64,000 nt of DNA from contig CM043962.1 in NCBI GenBank assembly GCA_014529385.2, positions 35,927,598 through 35,991,597 on the forward strand. The letters are read 5' to 3'. The stretch is from Adiantum capillus-veneris. Its lineage: Eukaryota > Streptophyta > Polypodiopsida > Polypodiales > Pteridaceae. The notes under the pieces are model-generated. The model was given only the letters and a program-made list of their open reading frames with translations. It did not search any database and was not told where the DNA came from. Both the position numbers and the translations under genes were made by a program. Shown in pieces: positions 48,164 through 57,930 of the stretch (positions within the stretch are counted from its first letter, which is position 1; every line of letters begins with the position of its first letter).

Positions 48164-48302
48164 TGTGAGTAACATGTGAGAGTGTGAGTGAGAGCTCCTT
48201 ATTCTTTGTATGTATAAAGAATAAGGAGATAAATGTGGGCAGCCGGACACTGGCCGGCGGACACAAGCAAAGCACGGTGAGGCACACCGCCTTTACTTAA
48301 CA
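48164..48302 (-). repeat. 3' LTR of the 2.85-kb copia derivative
   Basis: TGTGAGTAAC ... CTTAACA. Contains a perfect hairpin, CCTTATTCTTT ... AAAGAATAAGG, that is kept in both LTRs and may bear on RNA 3'-end formation. Confidence 0.93.
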
Positions 48303-48387
48303 TTCTCCCACTAAAGGCTGTGTGCCGATAAGTGGCGAGAAGACTAAACTACAACTAGTATATACAAGAGGTGAGAGAAGACGACTC

Positions 48388-48750
48388 TCAACCTATGCCC
48401 ACTGGCTCACTCCAAACATGCTCTAGTGTAGATGCAACATGCATACCACTAGGGCTAGAGCTACGATGACACTCATAATGCAGGTATTGAGTGACGACCT
48501 GCATGGCTTCACAATGCACAATGCCAGTGTTAGTCATCACACGACTGACAAATCCCACTGTAAATGCACCAACCGCATAAGCAAGATCAGGTCTCGAGAC
48601 CAAATGTTCAGCCATGAGAGACCCGAAAGCCGACGAAACATGCACTATGTGTGCCAACCTATCCTTGTCAGCAACCTCAATGCCATATGCATCCTCATCA
48701 GGAACCACCTGACTATGCATCACCATGTCAGCATCATTTGGCAAAGGCAT
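48388..48750 (-). pseudogene. RNase H-proximal fragment of the 2.85-kb copia derivative
   Basis: Reads HVSSAFGSLMAEHLVSRPDL, AYAVGAFTVGFVSRVM, VVTQYLHYECH and ends WSEPVGIG. It matches the block in copia element 3 at 38.8-39.1 kb in motif order, truncation point and C-terminus. RNase H catalytic motifs are absent. Confidence 0.75.
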
Positions 48751-49112
48751 GTCTGCTGAGAATGACTACAAAATCAATAAATCAGCACCAATGCAATCAC
48801 ACACAGTTGTCTGAAGGACACTGTCACCCTCAAACGTATCAGACGCATCATAGAACAATGCATCGATCTTTGGCTCAATTGATTTCACCTCAACTGATGA
48901 CTGACAAAGCTGTGCATCCCCAGAGATACCACAGTCTACGTGAACATCACCACAAGACAAATGAACAACCTGCTCTCCATGCAGCACATCCGCAAAAGAG
49001 ACACGCCTCGTCTCTCGCTCCAAACATGGCTGCAAATACATAGAGACTACACCGCCTCGTGTGTCAAAAATATGCAAAGGGTATACCAGACCACTCCTAG
49101 CACCTCTGGCTA

Positions 49113-49620
49113 TCACCAGCTGGCTATCACCAGTGATCCCCTATGCATCTGAAATGACCGCTCTCCAAGTAGTACACAATGTCCACTACTCTGCAATTGA
49201 CGCATTGAAATGAGACTCTGACTGAGTCCTAGTACATAACGTACATCTCGTAGCGTAAGCAATGCACCACTAGGTAAAGACATGCATACATCTCCAGCAC
49301 CCTCTATGTCATATGCTGAACCATCAGCAAAACTGCACACAACAAAGTCTCCCACTAGAGAAAGAGCAAAACAAATCACGACTTGGCGTCACGTGAAAAG
49401 CTGCATGCTCGTCTAGTAGAAAACGCGTAGACAATGTGCTATCCCAACACACAAAGTAGTTTGAAGGCAAGCTAGACTCAAACATGACATGCCCGTCACA
49501 TGCATACTCTCTAGCATCTGTCCTCATAGTAGCACCATGCATCTGCCTCTTCCGCTGCCTCATACGCCTGAAGCAACGGTGCCTAATATGCCCCTTGTGG
49601 CCGCAGTGCCAACATGTCAA
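49113..49620 (-). pseudogene. Zinc knuckle and protease-like block of the 2.85-kb copia derivative
   Basis: After METLQARGSSRSQS and a stop comes CWHCGHKGHIRHRC (CX2CX4HX4C intact), then FLLDEHAAFHVTPSRDLF, where DEH replaces the catalytic DSG. Next, after a frameshift, are FADGSAYDIEGAGDVCMSLP, LRDVRYVLGLSQSLISMRQL and FQMHRGSLV. The Gag capsid region upstream is missing. The sequence to 50,855 is leader with no recognisable gene. Confidence 0.8.
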
Positions 49621-50855
49621 TCACGATTGTGAGCGAGAACTGCCTCTAGCTTGAAGCGTCTCCATGCCAAAACTATGGCAAACAATGCTCGAGATCACAA
49701 GACTCTCCCACCTGAGAGCAAACCACTATCTCAAGCAAAGAAGGATACACAACTCCTCACTCTTGCGAGAGTGGATACAAAAACAAAAAATTATGTCCAA
49801 ACTGAAAAAACCTGTCAAAGTGAGAGTAAACACTTGATCACAAACTATGGCGAGAATCTCAGAAAAATCCGGCAGAGTTTCCCCTCAAAACTGAGCAAAA
49901 ACTCAAGTACAATCTCTACCATAAATCATAACACTACTCAATGCCAATGAGTAGAAATGCCAAAATGGCTCCACATTTTCACATACAATGGCAATCCGCA
50001 CTCAACGTACATCAGCGGATTGACCGCGCATAAGCAAGCGCCAAGAGAGTTGCAATCCGGAAACTTGATCAATGCGAAAACAATGCTCTCAAGAGAGCTC
50101 ACCGGCACTTGAAAGTGCTTGCCAAAATGCATATATAATGGGCATCGACCATGCGCCATAACCATATGCATACCATCCGCAAAGACCATGAATCCAAGCA
50201 CAAAATCACTGCCGAAGTATCTTGTGAAAACCAGTGAAAGAAGCTCCACCTGTGTACTCCAAAAAAAACTGCGTCTTTCAAGAGACCGCTTCGATGGTGT
50301 GTAAACGCCTCCGTACTTCATTGCCCAAATCTACCAAAAAGCCCTCAAACCACAAGCTCTACACAAGCTGAAATTGCATCTTCAGCTCAAAATTGATGCA
50401 CCTGACTTCGAGCACCTGCCGTGCTAACAAAAGTGCATCAAACTCTTACACTATGCGAAAACAAAAAACCTGCAATTTTTGTATACAGTCAGTCTGAGCT
50501 GAATATCAGCAAAACGGTGAGGAATTTGCAAAACATTTCCTCTGCAAAATTGTAGACCGCGTTGAAATGAATGGGCTCAATAGACAGAATTCTCAAATTT
50601 GCATTCTACAAGGAGAAAAACGAATATGAAAACAGTGCTACTGCGCACACAGCTTTCAGGGCAGCACCTTCACTTACACACAATCTTCCACACTCCTTTC
50701 TGAGCTTCCACAAGAGCATACATCACTCTCAACTGAGCTCACAAGCTCCCATTTCATTCTCACAAAGCTTCCAAGCCTTCTTAATCTCTCCACCGCCGAG
50801 AGCGAGCGAGCTATCGCCTCGAAGCTCTCAAAGCCGTCGTGCTCTCCGCGGTCAC
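49621..50855. other. Leader of the 2.85-kb copia derivative
   Basis: Noncoding between the primer site and the knuckle. A minus-strand frame at 50,321-49,938 (127 codons) shows no motif and I do not call it a gene. Phrases such as CGGCAGAGTTTCCCCT near 49,870 resemble the leader of copia element 4 (CGGTAGAGTTTCCCCT near 63,310), supporting relationship of the two families. Confidence 0.55.
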
Positions 50856-50871
50856 CATGGCTCTGATACCA
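50856..50871 (-). other. Primer binding site (initiator tRNA-Met)
   Basis: TGGTATCAGAGCCATG on the minus strand, two bases from the LTR. Confidence 0.92.
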
Positions 50872-50873
50872 AT

Positions 50874-51012
50874 TGTGAGTACCTTGTGAGAGTGTGAGTG
50901 AGAGCTCCTTATTCTTTGTATGTATAAAGAATAAGGTGATAAATGTGGGCAGCCAGACACTGGCCGACGGACACGGGCAAAGCACAGTGAGGCACACCGC
51001 CTTTACCTAACA
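50874..51012 (-). repeat. 5' LTR of the 2.85-kb copia derivative
   Basis: Full-length partner of 48,164-48,302. Confidence 0.93.
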
Positions 51013-51302
51013 TAAATCCCCACCCCTATAAAGTTTAATAGGCAACGCACTTTGTTTCGACGGGCTACGGTGGCACAATCGCCAGTTTTTTACCATTGGG
51101 TCCTTAGCAAAGCCAAAACAAAAAAATTGGCGATTGTGCCACCCTAGATCGACGAGACGAGAGCGGATGGCCATGAAACATTGCAAGGGCATGGAAACCA
51201 TCTAGATCCCCACCCCTGCAAAGTTTCATGGGCATCGCAATCCTCTCGACGGTCTATGATGGCACAATCACCAGTTTTTTACCATTGGGCCCTTAGCGAA
51301 AG
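51013..51302. repeat. Palindromic satellite array, last 1.5 units in the window
   Basis: Continues the reversed block (GGTCCTTAGCAAAGCCAAAAC) and is cut at GCGAAAG by the LTR of copia element 2. More array is expected beyond the far end of that element, outside the window. Confidence 0.92.
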
Positions 51303-51774
51303 TGTTAAGTATGGAGCCAGATTTACCCTTGTAATTTTCTGTGGTAAAAGCGCACATTTGTAAGGCCCCCATTATGAGGAGAAGCCATCGTGCATGAAGG
51401 AAAATCACTCACCAGAAACCGAAATTCTCACGGCCAAGAATTAGGGGCAACTTTAGGGGCCTCGGGGGCGGAAGCCCCCGAGACTTTTTTTTTCCCTCGT
51501 CGGAATATTCCTTTTCGCCGGAATATTATGGCCGGACGGCGGCCGGAAAGTGGTCGAAAAACAATCGTCGGTTGGCCGATGGCCGGTAGTCAATGGCCAC
51601 TGGGTGGCCGGTGGTCGACTATCAATGGCCGGTGGCCGGTGGCCAAATTCAAAAGCGGAGTTGTCTTCTCAAGGGCGGCCACACATGGGCGGATTCGAGG
51701 GTCCGATTTGGACTTATCTACACAAGGGCGGCTACACATGGCTGCCTCTCATGAGAGAGGGCAGCCCTTTTGGC

Positions 51775-51784
51775 ATATAAAAGG
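51775..51784 (+). promoter_or_regulatory. TATA box of copia element 2 LTR
   Basis: GCATATAAAAGGAGG; transcription would start near 51,810. Confidence 0.7.
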
Positions 51785-51982
51785 AGGCCATTTCTACACA
51801 CATTTCACAGTGTGAAGTTGATGCAACAACGTGAGCGTGAGGTGGTGAGAGTGAAGCAAGGCGGGAGCTCCATTAAGGGTATAATCCCTTTGTAAACTAC
51901 TTCTTGTTTTGAAGTACTAAAGCCATTGAGTGGCTGCTTTCCCGTGGACGTAGCCCACATTGGGTGAACCACGTATATCGTG

Positions 51983-51986
<4 letters not shown>

Positions 51987-52048
<62 letters not shown>
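51987..52048. repeat. (CT)n microsatellite in LTR
   Basis: 31 uninterrupted CT units inside the copia element 2 LTR. Confidence 0.97.
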
Positions 52049-52051
<3 letters not shown>

Positions 52052-52137
52052 CTATAATCTCGTGTATGTAAATCTGTCTCTCTCCATTAAGTAATCTACT
52101 CAATTATCTATTAAGCTACGTCTTATTTCCTAACAAC

Positions 52138-52150
52138 TGGTATCAGAGCA
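52138..52150 (+). other. Primer binding site (initiator tRNA-Met), copia element 2
   Basis: TGGTATCAGAGCA two bases after the LTR. Confidence 0.93.
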
Positions 52151-52208
52151 AGGTTTGCTCGTAGCTAAATTATCTCAAGGAAAGGATTCCTTGAATTGAG
52201 TGGGAGTT

Positions 52209-53196
52209 ATGGCGGAGGAAGGGAAGCTCAAGATTGAGAAGTTCAACGGCAAAAACTACCAACATTGGAAGATGCAGATTGAAGACTATCTCTACCAGAA
52301 GGACCTCTATTTGCCACTAGGCGGTCTTGCAAAGAAGCCCGCAACGATGGCAGATGAAGCATGGACTGTCCTTGATTGAAAGGTCTTGGGAACAATCCGG
52401 TTAAGCTTGGCATCAACGGTGGCCTTCAATGTTTTGGAGATGAAGACTACGGAGGACTTGAGGAAGACACTTGACGACTTCTACGAGAAACCATCGGCAT
52501 CCAATAAGGTATTTCTTATGAAGCGCTTGTTCAATCTAAAGATGGCAGAGAATGGTTCAGTTGCAGAACACCTAAATGACTTTAACACAAACATAAGTCA
52601 ACTTCGATCGGTGAAAATCAATTTCGATGATGAAGTGCGAGGTCTCCTTATACTATCATCTCTACCGGATAGTTGGGACAGCCTTGTGATGGCTATAAGT
52701 AATTCTATTTCTAGCACAAATACTCTTAAGTTTGATGATGTTGTGGGTGTTCTCCTAAGCGAGGAAATACGAAGGAGAAGCACATGAGAATCATCAAATG
52801 CTGCATTGTCAGTGGAAACAAGAGGAAGGCCTAAGGAGAGGTTCAAAAACCAAAAGGGTCGTGATCGCTCAAGGCGGAGCAAGTCACGCACAAAGTCAGT
52901 TCTTGAATGTTGGAACTGCGGCAAGAAGGGCCACATCAACAAGGATTACTGGTCCAAGAAGAAGAAGGAGTCAGAGTCTCAAGACAACAAGCCAACATCG
53001 AAGGCCAATGTGGCAGGTAAAGTGGAGCAAGATGCTCTAATTCTCTCATTAGACAATGTGTCTAATTCCTGGATAGTAGATTCCGGGGCTTCATTCCATG
53101 CGAAACCACACAAGCAACATTTCCAAGATTACACCAAAGGTAATTTTGGGTATGTATACTTGGGAGATGATGAAGCTTGTGAGATTGTCGGCAAAG
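52209..53196 (+). pseudogene. Copia element 2 Gag-protease
   Basis: One reading frame from the Met at 52,209 (MAEEGKLKIEKFNGKNYQHW) to the insertion point at 53,196. Two in-frame TGA codons interrupt it (about 52,377 and 52,785). Features: KTLDDFYEKPSASNKVFLMK, LFNLKMAENGSVAEHLNDFN (capsid), a basic stretch, zinc knuckle CWNCGKKGHINKDY (last Cys is Tyr), then SWIVDSGASFHAKPHKQHF (protease DSG intact) and VYLGDDEACEIVGK. The family is close to copia element 4 in motif form but differs in LTR. Confidence 0.92.
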
Positions 53197-53441
53197 TGTG
53201 CGCTCCTTGTCGCACTGTCGAAGCAAGGGACTTGCCAATACACCGTATGCGAGCCACAAACGGCTCCAAGCACACAACAAGCCTAAACTAGCAAGCTCAA
53301 GAAAACAAAGGGTGTGTCACTCACCGCTCTACGCTCGCCTTCGTGGTGGATTCCTCGCCGCGATGAAGAAGAAGCTGCAGTCGTGCCGCGCTCAACCGCT
53401 TCGCCGCCGTCGTGCCTTCGTAATGCTCGATCGCACACACA

Positions 53442-53481
<40 letters not shown>

Positions 53482-53774
53482 AGGAGGTGAAGAAGAAGAA
53501 GATGGAGATGGAGCAAGAGCACTCTTCAATTGCACAAATGAGAGAATGAGTAAAAATTAGGTTTAGTTGGCTTTTATAGGAGCTCACCCCATTCACACTT
53601 GGGCGCCCATGCTTAACCAACTAATCCCTTGAATGTCCAAGTTAAAGTGTGCCTCTCATCGGCGATCACTCTACCTTTCCCTATTGGTCCGACAAGCCCG
53701 GTACCTGACTCTAAATCATACATAATACGCGTCCATCGTAGGTGATGGGTGTCCGTGAGCCGTGAGGGTTAACA
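53197..53774 (-). repeat. Young LTR element, 3' LTR
   Basis: TGTGCGCTCC to GGGTTAACA on the plus strand. Contains a (CT)n(CA)n tract (about 53,449-53,480) and a minus-strand TATA box (CCTATAAAAGCC, about 53,569-53,580). The frames at 53,198-53,560 and 58,163-58,405 are LTR artefacts. Confidence 0.96.
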
Positions 53775-53787
53775 TGCCCCCCTTCCT
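53775..53787 (-). other. Polypurine tract of the young LTR element
   Basis: AGGAAGGGGGGCA on the minus strand, directly before TGTTAACCC of the LTR. Confidence 0.88.
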
Positions 53788-55123
53788 GATGTAGATTCCG
53801 TCCTCGGAAGCTATTGAGTTGAAGCTGGTTCGTCGAGGTGGAAGAGCATTTGAGATTAATGTCCTTAGCCTTCTTCAGTCACTGCAAAATCAAACAACAT
53901 TAGCACAGTAATGGCATTCTCTTAAAAAGCATATGCAGTTTTAGGTAGAAAAATTGATTGGTCAAAGAATTTCAAACAATTTGTTAGCAATGAACATTAA
54001 ATTGCAATGTAATCAAATGCATAAACAGATGTAAAGGTAAAAAATTAAACAAGTCTGGGGTCACTAATTTGACGGTCGAAAAGCACTAGAGATCGAATAT
54101 TAATACCATGGGTAAGCTTCTTAATTTTCTGTGGTCAATTAAGTTGTTTAATCGCGAGAGCCAAGTATTCATGTTCGAGGGCTGACTAGAGGCTATATCT
54201 AGAAAACCTTGTAGTTAAGCTACCATAAAAGGAATTTCTCATGAAATCATCGCCTGACTGATTACTTTTTCTTTGACCCCCCAAGGTCTTTTCACATTGA
54301 TTCAATTATGATGTGTGTGCTTATTTTGTATGCCTTGGGTTTTTTGCTTTTCAAGGAAAAGCGCCCACGCTGGGAACCTCTAGGGCTCTAGTACCATAGG
54401 CAATACATGTGAGTGAAGTACCAAATCAAGCTGAGATTTCTCTTCCAGCTTAAAATTTTACATTGTGGCACTTTGATTTTTTGTTTGTTCATTTTCAGCA
54501 TTTTAATTTTGTAACTTTGGGGGGTCATATAACACTGATACACTCCCCAGGCTCATCACATTAGTAAACTCCCTTTATAATACTTAAGCTAAAGGTCGAT
54601 AGGGTTAAGCCCACTAGAAAGCCCTAGTACATTTCATACAATGCTGCCTAAATCGGATTAAGAACCTAAGTAACCATTGCTTATTAGGAAGGCATTCCCC
54701 ATGGTATTAAGAGAAGATTTCTAATACCTAGCTTAGTCGGACTGCTTGATTTTTACACCTAAACAAGTGATTATGACAAAAGATTGCATTGAATTAAATG
54801 TTGGATACTAAGCCAATGCGCTGAATAGTATGCTACCAATCACAATCAAAGCAGACAAACATGGATGCAAAAAAGATAAGGGCAATGCTAATGGACAAGA
54901 AACACCTGTTTGTGTTGATGGTCGCGCTTGATATGAAGTGTGAACGAGAGAAAGGTTCCATGAAGGTCCAAATCCTATCAATAGCAACACGCTCCTGTAC
55001 ACACTAGGAAACAAAAGGAATACCTCCAGGAGGCACATCAGTGGGAAAAATTAAAACTCCTAAAAAACAAACTCAAAACACAATCTAGACCCCTAACCTA
55101 CCTATCTGTCACCCCTTTTAGAA
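53788..55123. other. Noncoding 3' interior of the young LTR element
   Basis: About 1.3 kb without a coding frame over 76 codons or any recognised motif. Confidence 0.5.
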
Positions 55124-55555
55124 TCAAGGAAAGAGGATATTATATAAACCGGGTGGCCACCCTAAGGCTAGGCCTCTATCCTCATCATCTAGATAAATAA
55201 AATCGTTGTCCGTGAGGCCATAGTCTTCCTCGGTCTCTATTAGTTCCTCTTCATCATCCTCTTGTGCAAGCATGCTAATCAAGAACCTCGTGATGCGTGG
55301 ATACTCATCTTGTGCAAAAGAATAAGCATGTGCCATTGGAGACACATTCGCTACTGGGTAGGGATCACTAGTTAGCCATAGACGTATCAGCCATTCTAAC
55401 TCCTCAAAATTTCTCTCACATGCAAGGCTCTCTATCAAATCCCATTCGCAAGAAAGTATAGGGTAGCATACGTAGAACACTTGTTGAAAAGACAAGGGGT
55501 ACCTTTCATCAAAAATAGAAGTGCATGCCTCTGGTGAAGTAGCCATTTCTGACAA
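55124..55555 (-). CDS. Acidic hypothetical protein of the young LTR element
   Basis: An intact 143-codon frame starting MSEMATSPEACTSIFDERYP; MATSPEACTS is an alternative start three codons in. Not recognised. It is rich in aromatic residues in the middle (VFYVCYPILSCEWDLIESLA, NFEELEWLIRLWLTSD) and strongly acidic near the end (QEDDEEELIETEEDYGLTDN). No membrane segment or signal peptide is obvious. A minus-strand TATA-like TATATATATAG lies about 160 bp upstream (about 55,716-55,726), right after a polypurine-like boundary, so it may have its own transcript. The intact frame may only reflect the element's youth. Confidence 0.4.
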   Translation of the reverse strand: MSEMATSPEACTSIFDERYPLSFQQVFYVCYPILSCEWDLIESLACERNFEELEWLIRLWLTSDPYPVANVSPMAHAYSFAQDEYPRITRFLISMLAQEDDEEELIETEEDYGLTDNDFIYLDDEDRGLALGWPPGLYNILFP

Positions 55556-55715
55556 GACAGATAGATTTGGTTAGGCCTTTAAAACATAAGAGTTGTTTTT
55601 GTGTGTTGCTTGACTTGACACGGTGAATTTGGACTTATATGTAAGATCTGATAGGGTGCTCTCTCATTGCTAGGCGCTCTTGCTCTTTACTATTTTTGTT
55701 TTTTTGTGAGTATAA

Positions 55716-55726
55716 GGCTATATATA
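55716..55726 (-). promoter_or_regulatory. TATA-like box upstream of the acidic ORF
   Basis: The minus strand reads GTATATATATAGCC, about 80 bp after an LTR-like TGTTTGTGG start. Position fits an LTR promoter, but this is unproven. Confidence 0.35.
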
Positions 55727-55807
55727 TACATTCCCTAAGATCGGAGATTAAGAGGTCAGGAAAAAAGGTTGAGAGGGAAGCAAGTGAATGATGGATGTCC
55801 ACAAACA

Positions 55808-55822
55808 CTCCCCCCTTCCTTG
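55808..55822 (-). other. Internal polypurine tract with LTR-like boundary
   Basis: The minus strand reads AAGGAAGGGGGGAG and then TGTTTGTGGAC, the same junction form as at real 3' LTRs in this window. It directly follows the stop of the WVPK ORF. It is 2 kb away from the true polypurine tract of the element. Confidence 0.65.
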
Positions 55823-55828
55823 GGTAGA

Positions 55829-57077
55829 TCATACCGTTTGAAATGAGCTTGTCACCCTTTGAAACCAATTGTTCCAGTTGGTAATAGGTGAGGATTTTTG
55901 CCAGTAGTTTTCTATTACCCTAGGTGCCTCGTCAAGTTGTAAGGGTGGTAAGGTACTCTCCCAGGATTTTATTTGCAACGTTGTTGTAGGTGGTGAACTT
56001 ACCCCGGAAGGTGCAAACTCTTTCGTGCTTGGATGGATATGTACAGTGGTAGGTGGAGGTTGTGTCGAAGCTTCTATTTGCATATAGGAACTACATGAAG
56101 AGCAAGAAGCTTCATTTGATTTCCCTGTTCCTGAGCTAGGTGGAACAAATCGTTCTTTCTTTGGTACCCAAACTAGCTCTAGAACGGGTGTGTAACATTC
56201 CATGATTTTTTCCTTTCCGCGATTTTCAATTTGTTTTGGAGCCACAGGATTGGGTTTACATGGGCCAGGTGACAGGTAAGAGTACACTTTACGTTTGGGC
56301 ACCCAGATTTGATCATTTCCTTCATAGTATCCTTGGGCTTCCAATAGTTGTTTAGGAATCCAACGCAGCGTTTCTTTACATTTCTTGGAGTGAGTGGTAC
56401 GGTTCTTACTAGGTTTCCGTTTTTTTGCATCAACCATGCTCACTACAGAGGTTTTAGGGACCCACTTGTATGTTTTCTCTGTTATATTAGGATGGTTCTT
56501 GTGTGTCTCAAGCTTTCTTTCAACTACATTAGTTGAAGCTCTAGAGAGTTGGGCTATGGGGACGTATGGTTCAACCTCCTGGACATGCAATGTCTTGGGT
56601 TTTATTTCCTTGGGCAATATCTCAGGGACTATGGCTTGAGTGGTAGGGCTAAGAGTTGGTTTTTGCGTTGTAACACCCCCAGTCCCCCAATCAATAGTGC
56701 ATTTGGTGGCTATCATCCACGTGCGATGTGAAAGGAGAGTCCACTTCCCCACCCCCTTCGTGTGCTTTATTTGCATCAGGTTCCGAGCGAGTAGCTCTAC
56801 CTAATGTTTCCATGAAACGGCTAAACATACTAGTACTAGGCTGTGGAGCTTCGGGAGGTGCATGGCCTTCTCTCTCAGTGTTTTGGGTAGGGTATGCTTC
56901 CATGATTTCTGAGTCGGAGGAGGAATCACTAGCGGCTATTTTAGGGTCTTGGGTGGTGCTACCTTGTGTCCCCGCTGAGGGTCTAGAGCTTATCGTGGAT
57001 GGGTAATGGGTGTCCGTATGGACAGAGGCACCCTCAATATGCTCGTGTTCTAGCACCCGCCCAGAGCGTAAGTGCAT
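55829..57077 (-). pseudogene. WVPK-motif ORF of the young LTR element
   Basis: Two overlapping frames. 57,077-56,691 starts MHLRSGRVLEHEHIEG, like the LRSG start of some gypsy Gag proteins, followed by a Ser/Thr/Pro-rich, weakly acidic stretch. 56,776-55,829 continues in another frame with YKWVPKTSV, LRWIPKQLLEAQGYYEGND, IWVPKRKVYSYLSPGP and LVWVPKKERFVPP, spaced about 30-55 residues apart, then a Cys/Ser patch (SCSSCSSYM) and a Pro/Thr-rich tail ending NWFQRVTSSFQ. A one-base shift near 56,700-56,776 joins the frames. No zinc knuckle or enzyme motif is visible. The same motif occurs after the integrase of the gypsy element at 20 kb. Confidence 0.6.
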
Positions 57078-57461
57078 GTGCTTTTGATACCCTAAGGTGT
57101 CAAAAAGCTGCTCTAGGAGGCCTTGTGACTAGTTTTTAGCGTGTTTTTTGTTTGTTTTTTTGCTAGATTTTTTAGAGCATGTCGTGGAATGGGCCGTGTG
57201 ATAGCTCAAAACGAGCGTATCGGTCAGAGGGTTGTGCCGTGCTTTACAGCCCTCCGTTTGGTCACTCTATGCCCTCGGAATCCCTAAAACTGTCAATTTC
57301 CAGTAGGGAACTAGGCCCAAACTAGAAAGTCTAAGGGTGCAAATGGGAAGAGAAAGGAGGAGAGTGGAGGACTTGTCCCACATGCTCTCATTCTCTCTTG
57401 AGGGAGTAGGGTATATATATAAGAGTGAGTCTAGTATATATCATAAGACTGAGGACTGAGG

Positions 57462-57930
57462 CCTGGGCTTGGGCTTGGGCTTGGGCTTGGGCTTGGGCTT
57501 GGGCTTGGGAAACCGATCCCGATCTATCTTTTATACAAACCAACCCGTCCGTTTTAAAAGTCACGTTTTTTATTTTCTAAAAATTTAGCCGCTCGCTCAC
57601 GTTTTTAATTTCCGAAATTTTTAATTTTTTTTTATTTTTAATTTTTTTTCTGTAGAAATGCAGAAATACAAAAACGCAGGTATGCAAAAAATACAGAATT
57701 GCAGAAATTGCAGGAAAAAACGCAGAAATTGCAGGAAAAAACGCAGAAATTACAAAAAATTATAGAAATTGCAGAAAATTGCAGAAATTGCAGGAAAAAA
57801 CGCAGAAATTGCAGAAAATGCAGAAATTGAAAACGCCGAACTTGAAAATGCAGAAATTGCAGAAATTGAAAAAACGCAGACAATAGCAGAAATTGAAACT
57901 TGACAGCAATTGCAGAAAACGCAAAAAACA
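57462..57930. repeat. Leader repeats: (GGGCTT)n and GCAGAAATT-type repeats
   Basis: GGGCTT is repeated about eight times (57,462-57,509). From about 57,655 to 57,930, GCAGAAATTGCAGG AAAAAAC and variants are repeated about fifteen times. Both lie between the primer site and the WVPK ORF, in the transcribed leader. The phenylalanine-rich frames read through the second block are artefacts. Confidence 0.92.

Larger units (their letters stand above)
48164..51012 (-). mobile_element. Copia 2.85-kb deletion derivative inside the satellite
   Basis: LTRs of 139 bp (48,164-48,302 and 50,874-51,012) are flanked by TAAAT on both sides (48,159-48,163 and 51,013-51,017). A tRNA-iMet primer site (TGGTATCAGAGCCATGG, minus strand, 50,856-50,871) next to the right LTR sets the orientation. 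The interior keeps only a zinc knuckle, a protease-like block and an RNase H-proximal fragment. LTRs differ at about 9 of 139 positions (about 6.5%). Satellite units continue on both sides, so it inserted into an existing array. It cannot move without proteins from another copy. Confidence 0.95.
51303..52135 (+). repeat. Copia element 2, 5' LTR
   Basis: 833 bp, TGTTAAGTAT to CCTAACA. It holds a GC hairpin (CTCGGGGGC ... GCCCCCGAG, about 51,461-51,483), a run of GGCCGGTGGCCGG-like repeats (about 51,525-51,650), a TATA box (ATATAAAAGG, 51,775-51,784) and a 62-bp (CT)n tract (51,987-52,048). The tract lies about 205 bp downstream of the TATA box, so it would be in the transcript. Confidence 0.88.

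Noticed and set aside
49938-50321. 127-codon minus-strand frame in the leader of the 2.85-kb copia element
   Set aside because: Composition is not Gag-like, it matches none of the copia proteins in the window, and it lies before the remaining Gag knuckle.
39377-51201. Dozens of open frames of 60-150 codons with recurring peptides such as PMKLCRGGDLGAF and MAIRSRLVGLGWHN
   Set aside because: They are the satellite unit read on both strands. Unit length near a multiple of three and absence of stops produce them, and neighbouring units shift frame freely.
53198-53291. Copia element 2 protein continuing past 53,196
   Set aside because: The frame runs by chance into the LTR of the nested element; the true continuation is at 58,620 after the CAAAG duplication.
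57462-57509. Interstitial telomere repeat
   Set aside because: The unit is GGGCTT, not the plant telomere TTTAGGG or the variants TTAGGG or TTTTAGGG. It is a local hexanucleotide expansion.
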